A stretch of DNA of 64,000 nucleotides from contig NZ_MDDV01000035.1 of the NCBI RefSeq assembly GCF_001854885.1, forward strand, positions 174,940-238,939, read 5' to 3'. The notes under the pieces are model-generated. The model had not been told where the DNA came from. It ran no database searches and worked only from the letters and a program-made list of their open reading frames with translations. Source of the DNA: Ensifer sp. LCM 4579. Lineage in GTDB: Bacteria > Pseudomonadota > Alphaproteobacteria > Rhizobiales > Rhizobiaceae. Position 1 is the stretch's first letter; each line of letters starts with the position of its first letter. This document shows, one piece after another, positions 27,465-36,651 of this stretch. Both the position numbers and the translations under genes were made by a program.

Positions 27465-28226
27465 ATGCACGGCAAATTCGTCTGGTACGAGTTGATGACG
27501 ACGGACACGAAGGCGGCGGAGGCCTTTTACAAGAAGGTCGTCGGCTGGAGCGCCCGCGATGCAGGAATGCCGGGAATCGACTACACGCTGTTCTCCATCG
27601 GCGATCACCAGGTGGCAGGCCTGATGACCATGCCCGAGGGGGCGCTCGACATGAATGTGCCGCCGGCCTGGCTCGGCTATGTAGCCGTGGACGACGTCGA
27701 CGCCACCGCCGCCAAACTCAGCGGCAAGGGCGGCACCGTTCACCGCGAGCCGGACGACATTCCCGGCGTCGGCCGCTTCGCCATCGTCACCGACCCGCAT
27801 GGCGCCGCCTTCGCTCTTTTCAAGGGAACCGGTGAACCGCCGCCATCACTCGACCAGATGGCGCCGGGAAACATCGGCTGGCACGAACTGATGGCCGGCG
27901 ATCTCGACAGCGCCTTCGCTTTCTATTCGGAACTGTTCGGCTGGACCAAGGACCAGGCGATGGACATGGGCGAGATGGGCGTCTACCAGCTGTTCGCCCA
28001 TAATGGTCAGGCCATCGGCGGCATGATGACGAAGCCGAAGGACGTTCCCGCGCCCTATTGGCTCTATTATTTCAATGTAGAAGCGCTCGATGCGGCGATC
28101 GATCGGGCGCGGTCCGAGGGCGCTCAAGTCGTGGTGGGGCCGATGGAAGTCCCCGGTGGCGCCTGGATCGTCCAATGCACCGATCCGCAGGGCGCGTTTT
28201 TCGCGCTTGTCGCGCCGAAACGCTGA
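27465..28226 (+). CDS. double VOC-domain (glyoxalase/bleomycin-resistance fold) protein
   Basis: The 253 residues form two tandem vicinal-oxygen-chelate modules. The first starts [20 protein letters not shown] and ends [12 protein letters not shown]; the second starts [18 protein letters not shown] and ends [12 protein letters not shown]. Each module supplies beta-alpha-beta-beta-beta units that bind a metal or small ligand. Proteins of this type are annotated as lyases or hydroxylase components, but the substrate cannot be told. GGGAGG precedes the ATG. It probably belongs to the same stress-related group as the two genes upstream. Confidence 0.88.
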   Translation: MHGKFVWYELMTTDTKAAEAFYKKVVGWSARDAGMPGIDYTLFSIGDHQVAGLMTMPEGALDMNVPPAWLGYVAVDDVDATAAKLSGKGGTVHREPDDIPGVGRFAIVTDPHGAAFALFKGTGEPPPSLDQMAPGNIGWHELMAGDLDSAFAFYSELFGWTKDQAMDMGEMGVYQLFAHNGQAIGGMMTKPKDVPAPYWLYYFNVEALDAAIDRARSEGAQVVVGPMEVPGGAWIVQCTDPQGAFFALVAPKR

Positions 28227-28353
28227 TCCTTTGTCAGGCTCGATGAGCGAGCCGCAGCCGTCTCTCGGTTTCGGCTTGCTTTCTCCTTTGCATTGCACAA
28301 AAGTCCTCTCGAATGGCGGGCCAGAGGATCTGCCATCGAGGGGAAAACGCTGC

Positions 28354-31300
28354 ATGTCGATCAAGGCCAGTATCTATCATCTGACCCACTATAAATATGA
28401 CCGGCCGATCAAGCTCTCACCGCAGATCATCAGGCTGAAGCCCGCTGCGCATTCGAAGACGAGGGTGATCAGCCACTCGCTGAAGGTTTCGCCGGCCAGT
28501 CATTTCGTCAATCTGCAGCAGGACCCCTATGGTAACTATCTCGCCCGCTACGTCTTTCCCGATCCGGTAACGGAACTGAAGATCGAGGTTGATCTCGTCG
28601 CGGACATGACGGTCTACAACCCCTTCGACTTCTTCGTCGAGGAAGAGGCACAGCACTGGCCATTTCGCTATGCCGAAGACCTGAGTGACGACCTGAAGAT
28701 CTACATGACGCCGGACCCCATCGGGCCGAAGCTCTCGGCTTTCATGGAAACGATCGACCGCTCGCGCCAGCCCACGGTCGACATGATCGTCGCTCTCAAC
28801 ATGCGGCTGCAAAAGGAGATCGGCTACGTCATCCGCATGGAGCCGGGCGTGCAGACGCCGGAGGAGACGTTGGGTCTCGCCAGAGGCTCCTGCCGCGATT
28901 CGAGCTGGCTGCTCGTGCAGATCCTGCGCAATCTCGGCTTTGCCGCGCGCTTCGTGTCCGGCTACCTCATTCAGCTCACGCCGGACCTGAAAGCGCTCGA
29001 CGGCCCCTCGGGCACGGAATACGACTTCACCGACCTCCATGCCTGGGCCGAGGCCTATATTCCAGGCGCCGGCTGGATCGGGCTCGACCCGACCTCCGGG
29101 CTCTTGACCGGCGAGAGCCACATCCCGCTCGCCGCGACACCTCATTATCGCAATGCCGCACCGATCTCCGGCGGCTTCTTCGGCGATCCGGAAACCAAAT
29201 CCGATTTCGCCTTCGACATGAAGATTGCGCGCGTTGCCGAACATCCGCGCATCACCAGGCCCTTTTCCGACGAGAGCTGGCAGGCATTGAATGCCGTTGG
29301 CGAGGAGGTGGACCGCGTATTGGCCGAGAACGACGTGCGCCTCACCATGGGTGGCGAGCCGACCTTCGTATCGATCGACGACTTCGAAGCCGAAGAGTGG
29401 AACACCGCCGCCGTCGGCCCAACCAAGCGCGAGAAGGCCGGCACGCTCATTCGCCGCCTGCGCGAGCGCTTTGCGCCGGGCGGGTTCCTGCACTACGGCC
29501 AGGGGAAATGGTATCCCGGCGAGAGCCTGCCGCGATGGACCTTTTCGCTCTATTGGCGTCGCGACGGCCTGCCGATCTGGCAGCGGCCCGACCTCATCGC
29601 CGAGGAGCTCAGCCGGAACGAGGTTACCGAACGGGATGCGGAGCGCCTGCTCGTAGCCATTGCCGGCGAACTCGATCTGACGGCGGACATGGTCGTTCCG
29701 GCCTATGAGGATCCGGCCGAATGGATCGTCAAGGAAGCCAATCTTCCGGACAATGTGGATCCGTCCAATTCCAAGCTCGAGGACCCGGAGGCGCGCAGCC
29801 GCCTGGCGCGCGTGTTCGAACGGGGCCTGACGACCCCGACCGGCTACGTGCTGCCGGTGCAGGCCTGGAATGCGCGCGCCACGGGGGTGCAGTGGCTTAG
29901 CGAGAAATGGAAGACCCGTCGTGGGCGCATTTTCCTCGTACCCGGCGACAGCCCCATAGGCTACCGGTTGCCGCTCGGCGCCTTGCCCCACATCCCTCCC
30001 TCTTCCTATCCCTATATCAATCCGGTAGATCCGACCGTTCCGCGCAACGACCTGCCCGATTTCGCCGGAGAAAAAGGGCGGGCGCAGCAATCACGCTTCC
30101 AGGCGTCGGAGTTACCGCAGACGCCGCTCTCACCTACCCCCGATGATATTGCCGGCGCCGTACGCACCGCAATGACAGTCGAGCCGCGCGACGGCAGGCT
30201 CTGCGTATTCATGCCGCCGACGACGAGCATCGAGGAATATCTGGACCTGGTCGCTTCGACTGAACGCGCTGCTGCGGAGCTTGGCCTGCCCGTTCACGTC
30301 GAAGGTTATCCGCCGCCGCAGGACGAGCGCATCAACGTCATCCGCGTCGCGCCCGATCCGGGCGTGATCGAGGTCAACATCCATCCGGCCGCGAACTGGC
30401 GGGAATGCGTCGACATCACCACGACGGTCTATGAGGAAGCGCGGCAGAGCCGGCTCGGCGCCGACAAGTTCATGATCGACGGCCGTCATACGGGAACCGG
30501 CGGCGGCAACCATGTCGTGGTCGGCGGCCGCAGCCCCAATGACAGTCCCTTCCTGCGCCGGCCGGACCTGTTGAAGAGCATCGTGCTCCATTGGCAGCGG
30601 CACCCGTCGCTCTCCTATCTCTTTTCCGGCCTGTTCATCGGACCGACCAGCCAGGCTCCGCGCCTCGACGAGGCGCGGCATGACGCGCTTTACGAGTTGG
30701 AGATCGCGCTGGCCCAGGTGCCGTCGCCCGATGCCGGCCGGCTGCCCCCGCTGCCCTGGCTGATCGACCGGCTCTTCCGTAACCTGCTCGTGGACGTCAC
30801 GGGAAACACCCACCGTGCGGAGATTTGCATCGACAAACTGTTCTCGCCGGACGGTCCGACCGGACGACTCGGCCTGGTCGAGTTCCGCGGCTTTGAAATG
30901 CCGCCGAACGCGCGCATGTCGCTCGCCCAGCAATTGCTCGTGCGCGCGCTTATCGCCCGCTTCTGGAAGAGACCGCTGGAAGGCCGGTTCGTGCGCTGGG
31001 GCACGGCGCTTCACGACCGCTTCATGCTGCCCCACTATGTCTGGCAGGATTTTCTCGAGGTCGTTGCGGATCTCGGCTCCCACGGCTTCGATCTCCACCC
31101 GGAGTGGTTCAAGGCGCAACTTGAATTCCGCTTCCCCTTCTGCGGCGAGGTCGAGTACGAAGAGGCGAAGCTCGAAATCCGCCAGGCGCTCGAGCCGTGG
31201 CATGTGATGGGCGAACAGGGCGCAATCGGCGGCACGGTGCGCTACGTGGATTCCTCGGTCGAGCGCCTGCAGGTGAAGCTCGAAACCGCTAATCCCGATC

Positions 31301-31680
31301 GCTACACCGTCGCCTGCAACGGCCGCCTGGTGCCGCTCGCGAAGACAGGCCAAAACGGCATCGCCGTCGCAGGCGTGCGCTACAAGGCCTGGAAGCCGGC
31401 CACGGGCCTTCACCCGGTGTTGCCGGTGAACACTCCCCTTACATTCGACGTTTATGATACTTGGTCGAATCGGGCGATCGGTGGCTGCGTCTATCACGTT
31501 GCGCATCCGGGCGGGCGCAACTACGAGGCCTTCCCGGTCAACGGCAACGAGGCAGAGGCGCGCCGGCTGGCGCGCTTCGAATCCTGGGGCCACACCACGG
31601 GCATGTATCGGCTGCATCCCGAAAGCCCGTCGGCGGAGTTTCCCCTGACGCTCGATTTGCGGCGTCCGGCAGGAGTGTAA
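28354..31680 (+). CDS. transglutaminase-like protease fused to DUF2126 (first gene of ATP-grasp cassette)
   Basis: The protein has 1108 residues with no signal peptide. Residues 1-100 are the bacterial transglutaminase N-terminal domain ([21 protein letters not shown]). The cysteine-protease-like core (about 160-280) has catalytic Cys in [10 protein letters not shown], His in [11 protein letters not shown] and Asp in GLDPTSGLL. The remaining 750 residues are DUF2126, with [14 protein letters not shown] and [12 protein letters not shown]. The open frame extends upstream, but the ATG at 28354 gives the standard N-terminus. The next gene starts at the base after its stop. Comparative genomics predicts peptide-bond hydrolysis or transfer with the adjacent ATP-grasp protein; biochemistry is unknown to me. 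Confidence 0.9.
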   Translation: MSIKASIYHLTHYKYDRPIKLSPQIIRLKPAAHSKTRVISHSLKVSPASHFVNLQQDPYGNYLARYVFPDPVTELKIEVDLVADMTVYNPFDFFVEEEAQHWPFRYAEDLSDDLKIYMTPDPIGPKLSAFMETIDRSRQPTVDMIVALNMRLQKEIGYVIRMEPGVQTPEETLGLARGSCRDSSWLLVQILRNLGFAARFVSGYLIQLTPDLKALDGPSGTEYDFTDLHAWAEAYIPGAGWIGLDPTSGLLTGESHIPLAATPHYRNAAPISGGFFGDPETKSDFAFDMKIARVAEHPRITRPFSDESWQALNAVGEEVDRVLAENDVRLTMGGEPTFVSIDDFEAEEWNTAAVGPTKREKAGTLIRRLRERFAPGGFLHYGQGKWYPGESLPRWTFSLYWRRDGLPIWQRPDLIAEELSRNEVTERDAERLLVAIAGELDLTADMVVPAYEDPAEWIVKEANLPDNVDPSNSKLEDPEARSRLARVFERGLTTPTGYVLPVQAWNARATGVQWLSEKWKTRRGRIFLVPGDSPIGYRLPLGALPHIPPSSYPYINPVDPTVPRNDLPDFAGEKGRAQQSRFQASELPQTPLSPTPDDIAGAVRTAMTVEPRDGRLCVFMPPTTSIEEYLDLVASTERAAAELGLPVHVEGYPPPQDERINVIRVAPDPGVIEVNIHPAANWRECVDITTTVYEEARQSRLGADKFMIDGRHTGTGGGNHVVVGGRSPNDSPFLRRPDLLKSIVLHWQRHPSLSYLFSGLFIGPTSQAPRLDEARHDALYELEIALAQVPSPDAGRLPPLPWLIDRLFRNLLVDVTGNTHRAEICIDKLFSPDGPTGRLGLVEFRGFEMPPNARMSLAQQLLVRALIARFWKRPLEGRFVRWGTALHDRFMLPHYVWQDFLEVVADLGSHGFDLHPEWFKAQLEFRFPFCGEVEYEEAKLEIRQALEPWHVMGEQGAIGGTVRYVDSSVERLQVKLETANPDRYTVACNGRLVPLAKTGQNGIAVAGVRYKAWKPATGLHPVLPVNTPLTFDVYDTWSNRAIGGCVYHVAHPGGRNYEAFPVNGNEAEARRLARFESWGHTTGMYRLHPESPSAEFPLTLDLRRPAGV

Positions 31681-34089
31681 ATGGCGAAGAAGCAGGCGGC
31701 AGAGGCAAAAGAAGCGATCCGGCCCGGGCATGATCCCTTCGGCGGCTACCGCGCGCTGGCGGGCGGCGCCGATGAGATGGTCGATCCGAACGGCAATGTC
31801 CGGCCCGTCTGGCAACGGCTGCTCTCGACGCTGGGCCGCATGGACGAGACGGAACTCGCCAACCGCTTTGCCCGCGCCGACCGCTACCTGCGCGACGCCG
31901 GCGTCTTCTACCGCGCCTATGGCAAGGAGAACACGGAGCGAAGCTGGCCGCTGTCGCATGTGCCGGTCCTGATCGACGAGGCCGAATGGACCGTTGTATC
32001 CGAGGGACTCGTGCAGAGGGCCGAGCTCCTGGAAAGGGTGGTCGCCGACATCTACGGCGAGAACCGGCTGGTGCGGGAAGGCCTGCTGCCGCCGGCGCTC
32101 ATCGCCTCCAATCCGCAATTCCTGCGCCCGCTCGTCGGCGTCAGGCCGGCCGACGGGCATTTCCTGCACTTCTGCTCCTTCGAAATCGGCCGCGGGCCGG
32201 ACAGCAACTGGTGGGTGCTTTCCGACCGGACGGAAGCGCCGTCCGGCGCCGGCTTCGCGCTCGAAAACCGCGTGGCGACGGCGCGCGCCTTTTCCGACCT
32301 CTATGCCGAAACCCACGTCCACCGGCTGGCGAGCTTCTTCGGCGCCTTCCGCGACACGCTCCAGTCGCGCAAGCAGCACCCCGACGACCGCATCGCCGTG
32401 CTCTCGCCGGGCATCGCCAACGAGACCTATTTCGAACACGCCTACATTGCCCGCTATCTCGGTTTCATGCTGCTCGAGGGCGAGGACCTGACGGTCGTCG
32501 GCGGCCGCGTGATGGTTCGCACCGTCGCCGGCCTCAAGCCCGTCGGCGTGCTCTGGCGTCGCCTCGACGCCTCCTTCGCCGATCCGCTGGAGCTCAATCA
32601 GTCTTCGCATATCGGCACGCCCGGTATCGTCGAGGCGCTGAGGGCAGGCTCCGTTTCGATCGTCAATGCGCTTGGCTCCGGCATCCTGGAGACGCGTGCG
32701 CTTCTGGCCTTCATGCCGGCCATCTGTCGCCAATTGCTCGGCGAGGAACAGAAGCTCCCGTCGATCGCCACCTGGTGGTGCGGGCAGGAATCCGAGCGCG
32801 AACATGTCGCCGGCAACATCGAAGGCATGGTCATCGGCCCGGCCTATTCGACGCGGCCCTTCTTCGACGACGATGGCCAGTCGGTGCTCGGTGCCTCGCT
32901 CCGCGATACGGCCAGGACCTCGGTCGCCCAGTGGCTGGCGACGGACGGCGGCAAGCTCGTTGGGCAGGAGGTCGTCACGCTGTCGACGACGCCCGCCTGG
33001 GTGCGCGGCCGGCTGACGCCCCGACCGATGAGTCTCCGGGTCTTTGCCGCGCGAACGCGCGACGGCTGGCAGATCATGCCGGGGGGCTTCGCCCGCATCG
33101 GCTCCGGCGACGACGTGGCGGCGATCGCCATGCAGTCCGGCGGCACCGCCGCCGATGTCTGGATCGTCAGCGACAGGCCGGTCGAGCGCATGTCGCTGCT
33201 TCCAGCAGAGGAGAGCTTCACCCGCAACCTGCCGGGCAGCCTGCCGAGCCGTGCGGCCGACAACCTCTTCTGGCTTGGCCGTTACATCGAACGGGCGGAG
33301 GGCGCGCTGCGGATCCTGCGCGCCTGGCATAGTCGCTTCGCCGAGGCGGCCGATCCCGACATGCCTCTGCTCAAGGACGTGAGCGAGTATCTTGCTCTCC
33401 TCGATGTCAAGACGCGCCAGCCGGTGCCGGACAGCCTGCTTTCCGATATCGCCAGCGCGCTATTCAGTGCCGGCAACATTCGCGACCGGTTCTCACCCGA
33501 CGGCTGGCTTGCGCTCAACGACCTCCTGAAAACGGCGCGCAAGTTCCACGTGACCGTGCAGGCCGGCGATGACGCTTCCCACGCGATGACCATTCTTCTG
33601 CGCAAGCTCGCGGGCTTTGCAGGCCTCGTGCACGAAAATATGTATCGCTTCACCGGCTGGCGCTTTCTTTCGATCGGCCGCTATCTCGAGCGCGGCATGC
33701 ACATGACGCGGCTGCTCGGACACATGTCCGGGCCCGAAGCACCGGACGGCGCCTACGACATGTTGCTCGAGATCGGCGACAGCGTCATGACCCATCGGCG
33801 GCGCTATAACGTCAACACGGCAGCCGTAACCGTTACCGACCTGCTGGCGCTCGACCCGCTCAACCCGCGCTCCATCCTCTACCAGTTGAACGAGATCAAG
33901 ACGGAGGTCGAACTGCTGCCGAACGCTTTCGTCAACGGCCAGATGTCGCCGTTCTATCGGGAAACCATGCGACTTCATTCCGGCCTTGCCGTGATGACAC
34001 CGGAGGCAATGACGGCGACGGTCTACAAACGGCTGGAGCAGGACCTCGAAAGGCTTTCCGACTTGCTCGCGCAAACCTATCTCGGCTGA
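31681..34089 (+). CDS. circularly permuted ATP-grasp protein fused to an alpha-E domain
   Basis: The protein has 802 residues. The N-terminal half (about 20-490) is the circularly permuted ATP-grasp type 2 domain, with FYRAYGKENTERSWPLSHVP, ENRLVREGLLPP, SWWCGQES-like and VLSPGIANETYFEHAYIARYLG stretches. The C-terminal third (about 520-800) is the alpha-E helical domain, beginning LPSRAADNLFWLGRYIERAEGALR. ATP-grasp enzymes form amide bonds through an acyl-phosphate. The ATG abuts the previous stop codon with no spacer, so translation is probably coupled. Elsewhere the two halves are often separate genes (DUF404/407 and DUF403). Confidence 0.92.
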   Translation: MAKKQAAEAKEAIRPGHDPFGGYRALAGGADEMVDPNGNVRPVWQRLLSTLGRMDETELANRFARADRYLRDAGVFYRAYGKENTERSWPLSHVPVLIDEAEWTVVSEGLVQRAELLERVVADIYGENRLVREGLLPPALIASNPQFLRPLVGVRPADGHFLHFCSFEIGRGPDSNWWVLSDRTEAPSGAGFALENRVATARAFSDLYAETHVHRLASFFGAFRDTLQSRKQHPDDRIAVLSPGIANETYFEHAYIARYLGFMLLEGEDLTVVGGRVMVRTVAGLKPVGVLWRRLDASFADPLELNQSSHIGTPGIVEALRAGSVSIVNALGSGILETRALLAFMPAICRQLLGEEQKLPSIATWWCGQESEREHVAGNIEGMVIGPAYSTRPFFDDDGQSVLGASLRDTARTSVAQWLATDGGKLVGQEVVTLSTTPAWVRGRLTPRPMSLRVFAARTRDGWQIMPGGFARIGSGDDVAAIAMQSGGTAADVWIVSDRPVERMSLLPAEESFTRNLPGSLPSRAADNLFWLGRYIERAEGALRILRAWHSRFAEAADPDMPLLKDVSEYLALLDVKTRQPVPDSLLSDIASALFSAGNIRDRFSPDGWLALNDLLKTARKFHVTVQAGDDASHAMTILLRKLAGFAGLVHENMYRFTGWRFLSIGRYLERGMHMTRLLGHMSGPEAPDGAYDMLLEIGDSVMTHRRRYNVNTAAVTVTDLLALDPLNPRSILYQLNEIKTEVELLPNAFVNGQMSPFYRETMRLHSGLAVMTPEAMTATVYKRLEQDLERLSDLLAQTYLG

Positions 34090-34105
34090 CCCAGCGGCGA
34101 TTTCG

Positions 34106-34984
34106 ATGCTCTACGACATCAACCTGAAGATCACCTATCGCTATGAGGTTCCGGTCAGCGGTGGGCGCCACCTCGTGCGGGTCCTGCCCGCGTCGATCCC
34201 GGGGCGCCAGCGGCTCATCGCCGGATCGGTGACCTGCCAGCCGGCACCCTTCGAGCGCTCGGAAAATGTCGATTTCTTCTTCAATCCGACCACCACCATC
34301 CTGTTCCGCTCGGCCCACGACCACCTGATCATCCGCATGCAGGCGCGCGTGCAGGCGGAGCCCGCCGCGCTCTCCGCCGACCTTTCGCCGCCGCTTGTCG
34401 CCCTGCCGGCTGAGCTTGCCGCCTGCTGGTCCATCGATGCCGACTCCCCCCATCATTTCCTGGGGCCGAGCCCGCTGCTGGCGCAGGTCCCGGAGATCGC
34501 CGCCTATGCGCGCGAGATCACCCGAGACGGAATGACGGTGCAGCAGATCGGCCTTGCCATCTGCGAGCGCATCCATGGCGATTTCACATACGACACGGAC
34601 GCGACGACCGTCACGACGACGCCGGCCGAGGCCTTCAAGCTGAAGGGCGGCGTCTGCCAGGATTTCGCTCACGTGATGATCGTGGCGCTGCGCAGTCTCG
34701 GCATTCCGGCGGGCTATGTCAGCGGTTTCCTCAGAACCCTTCCGCCGCCCGGCAAGGAGCGCCTGGAAGGCGCCGACGCCATGCATGCCTGGGTGCGCTT
34801 CTGGTGCGGCACGTCCGGCGGCTGGATGGAGCTCGACCCCACGAACAACATCTCCGCAGGGACCGATCACATCGTCGTCGGCCACGGTCGCGACTATGGC
34901 GACGTGGCGCCGGTGATCGGCGTCCTGAAAAGCTACGGCAGCCAGACGACCGAACAGGCCGTCGACGTCATTCCCGTCGAATGA
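34106..34984 (+). CDS. transglutaminase family cysteine peptidase-like protein
   Basis: The 292-residue product has an N-terminal beta domain (YDINLKITYRYEVPVSGGRHLVR) and a transglutaminase core with catalytic Cys in KGGVCQDFAHVM, His in DAMHAWVRF and Asp in ELDPTNN. No signal peptide is seen. It is 16 bases downstream of the ATP-grasp/alpha-E gene, the third and last gene of the cassette. This triad is a recurrent neighbourhood in proteobacteria. The intact active site suggests an active peptidase or amide-transferring enzyme acting with the ligase. Confidence 0.92.
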   Translation: MLYDINLKITYRYEVPVSGGRHLVRVLPASIPGRQRLIAGSVTCQPAPFERSENVDFFFNPTTTILFRSAHDHLIIRMQARVQAEPAALSADLSPPLVALPAELAACWSIDADSPHHFLGPSPLLAQVPEIAAYAREITRDGMTVQQIGLAICERIHGDFTYDTDATTVTTTPAEAFKLKGGVCQDFAHVMIVALRSLGIPAGYVSGFLRTLPPPGKERLEGADAMHAWVRFWCGTSGGWMELDPTNNISAGTDHIVVGHGRDYGDVAPVIGVLKSYGSQTTEQAVDVIPVE

Positions 34985-35140
34985 CCCGGATTGGCACGAA
35001 CGTGTCGATCCTGGACAGACCGGTCCTGCGCGAAACCCACAAAAATAATTGCCTTTCCGGCCAAACGATAAAAGTGCAACGAACAGCTGAACCGAGCGGT
35101 AACGCATCACCGCTAGTGTCACGCCACGGATACTTACAAC

Positions 35141-36358
35141 GTGTGGGGCACGAAAATGGAAAACGGAACCACAGCCGGCCGATCCTTCATGACGATGTGG
35201 CGGGACCGGGGCGGCAATTTCGGCATGATGACGGCGCTGCTTGCTCCGCTGCTCTTTGCGGTGGGCGGCGTTTCCATCGACATGGCCAATATGCTGATGT
35301 CCAAGAACCAGCTTCAGGACGCGACCGATGCTGCTGCGCTTGCGGCCGCCTCCGCGCTCGTTTCCAAGGAGCAGCCGAGCATCGAAGCGGCCCAGGAAAT
35401 CGCCCGCAAGTTCCTTCGCACGCAAATCTCCGGCGCCCCGTCAATAGCCGAGACGGAGAGCGGCGCCGATAGCGAAGACGACGGCGTGAACGTCGGCATC
35501 TCCGAGATGCCGAACGGCGCAACGGGGAAGACCTTCAAGGTCACTGTCACCGCCAAACGGGTCGTCAACTTCAATGCCATGACGCGACTGCTCGGCCAGG
35601 ATGGGGTTACGCTTGAGACCAGTTCCACTGCGGAAAGCGCAACCGAGAGCAAGAATGCGCTTTCCATGTATCTGGTGCTCGACCGTTCCGGCTCGATGGC
35701 CTGGAAGACGGACACCGTCAACGCGGCAATGAAGAGCTGTCCCAATTACACGGAATCGACCTGGAGCAAGTTTCCCAACCTGAAGGCGACCAGCCCCTGC
35801 TACGTCACGAAGATCGATGCGCTGAAGACCGCAGCGAGTGACCTGTTCGCGCAGTTGAAGGTCGCGGATCCGGATTCGATCTACGTGCGGACCGGCGCGG
35901 TTTCATACAATGCCTCGCAGGATACCCCGGGCGACATCGCCTGGGGCGTGACGAACACGGCCCTCTATGTGAACGCACTCGTAGCAACCGGCGGCACGGC
36001 ATCGGGCAACGCCTTCAAGTCCGCCTATCAGAAGGTAACGGCAAGCGCCGAAAACACTGCTCACGCCGGTAAGAACGGCCAGGTTCCCACCAAATACATC
36101 GTCTTCATGACCGACGGCGAGAACAATTACACCTCCGAGGACACGCTGACCAAGCAATGGTGCGACACGGCGAAGGCCAACAAGGTCGAAGTCTACAGCG
36201 TCGCCTTCATGGCGCCGAGCCGCGGCCAGGCACTCTTGAAATATTGCGCGTCGTCGACGTCGCATTATTTCGAAGCCGACGAGGCCGCAGATCTCGTTGC
36301 CGCATTCAAGGCGATCGGCGAAAGGGCGTCGGCAATGGTCTCGCGCCTTACGAAGTAA
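35141..36358 (+). CDS. TadE/TadG-like pilus-associated protein with von Willebrand factor A domain
   Basis: This 405-residue product has a short cytosolic start, then one membrane helix in GGNFGMMTALLAPLLFAVGGVSIDMANMLMSKNQLQDATDAAALAAA, the TadE/G hallmark, and a periplasmic/extracellular VWA domain. The metal-ion-dependent adhesion site starts DRSGS (YLVLDRSGSMAW) and continues with KYIVFMTDGENNY. TadG proteins assist Flp pilus assembly or adhesion. No tad/cpa genes lie in the window, so this copy is isolated. A shorter start at the ATG at 35156 is possible. Confidence 0.87.
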   Translation: MWGTKMENGTTAGRSFMTMWRDRGGNFGMMTALLAPLLFAVGGVSIDMANMLMSKNQLQDATDAAALAAASALVSKEQPSIEAAQEIARKFLRTQISGAPSIAETESGADSEDDGVNVGISEMPNGATGKTFKVTVTAKRVVNFNAMTRLLGQDGVTLETSSTAESATESKNALSMYLVLDRSGSMAWKTDTVNAAMKSCPNYTESTWSKFPNLKATSPCYVTKIDALKTAASDLFAQLKVADPDSIYVRTGAVSYNASQDTPGDIAWGVTNTALYVNALVATGGTASGNAFKSAYQKVTASAENTAHAGKNGQVPTKYIVFMTDGENNYTSEDTLTKQWCDTAKANKVEVYSVAFMAPSRGQALLKYCASSTSHYFEADEAADLVAAFKAIGERASAMVSRLTK

Positions 36359-36381
36359 GCTGGTTCATATCGGTTTTCGGT

Positions 36382-36405
36382 ATGCCGTCCGGTCCCCGGA
36401 CGGCA
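36382..36405 (+). terminator. hairpin after the TadG-like gene
   Basis: ATGCCGTCCG-GTCC-CGGACGGCAT is a perfect 10-bp stem with a 4-base loop, starting 24 bases after the stop codon. Only TTT follows the stem, so it is a moderate intrinsic terminator. Confidence 0.65.
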
Positions 36406-36651
36406 TTTCGCATTGTGCATAGAGGCTTAGATGGGCGCGACGCGCATGCCGCGATGGGCCCCTAGGCCTCCCTAGGCCACCGGGCATTTCAGGCGAAAAG
36501 CATCGCGGACCCGTCCACATGTAGATGGCGGCCGTTTCAATCCATTTAGAAACAGCTGTTGCAAGCGTTTCGGATCGATGCATAAATTGCCCTGTCTACG
36601 GTCGGCTCCGGCCTTCGGTCTCCCAAATGCAATAAGGGTTTGACAGTTTTG

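Noticed and set aside
30130..33330. 1066-codon minus-strand frame opposite the transglutaminase/ATP-grasp genes
   Set aside because: Antisense shadow; the plus-strand products have recognisable domains and active sites across the same span.
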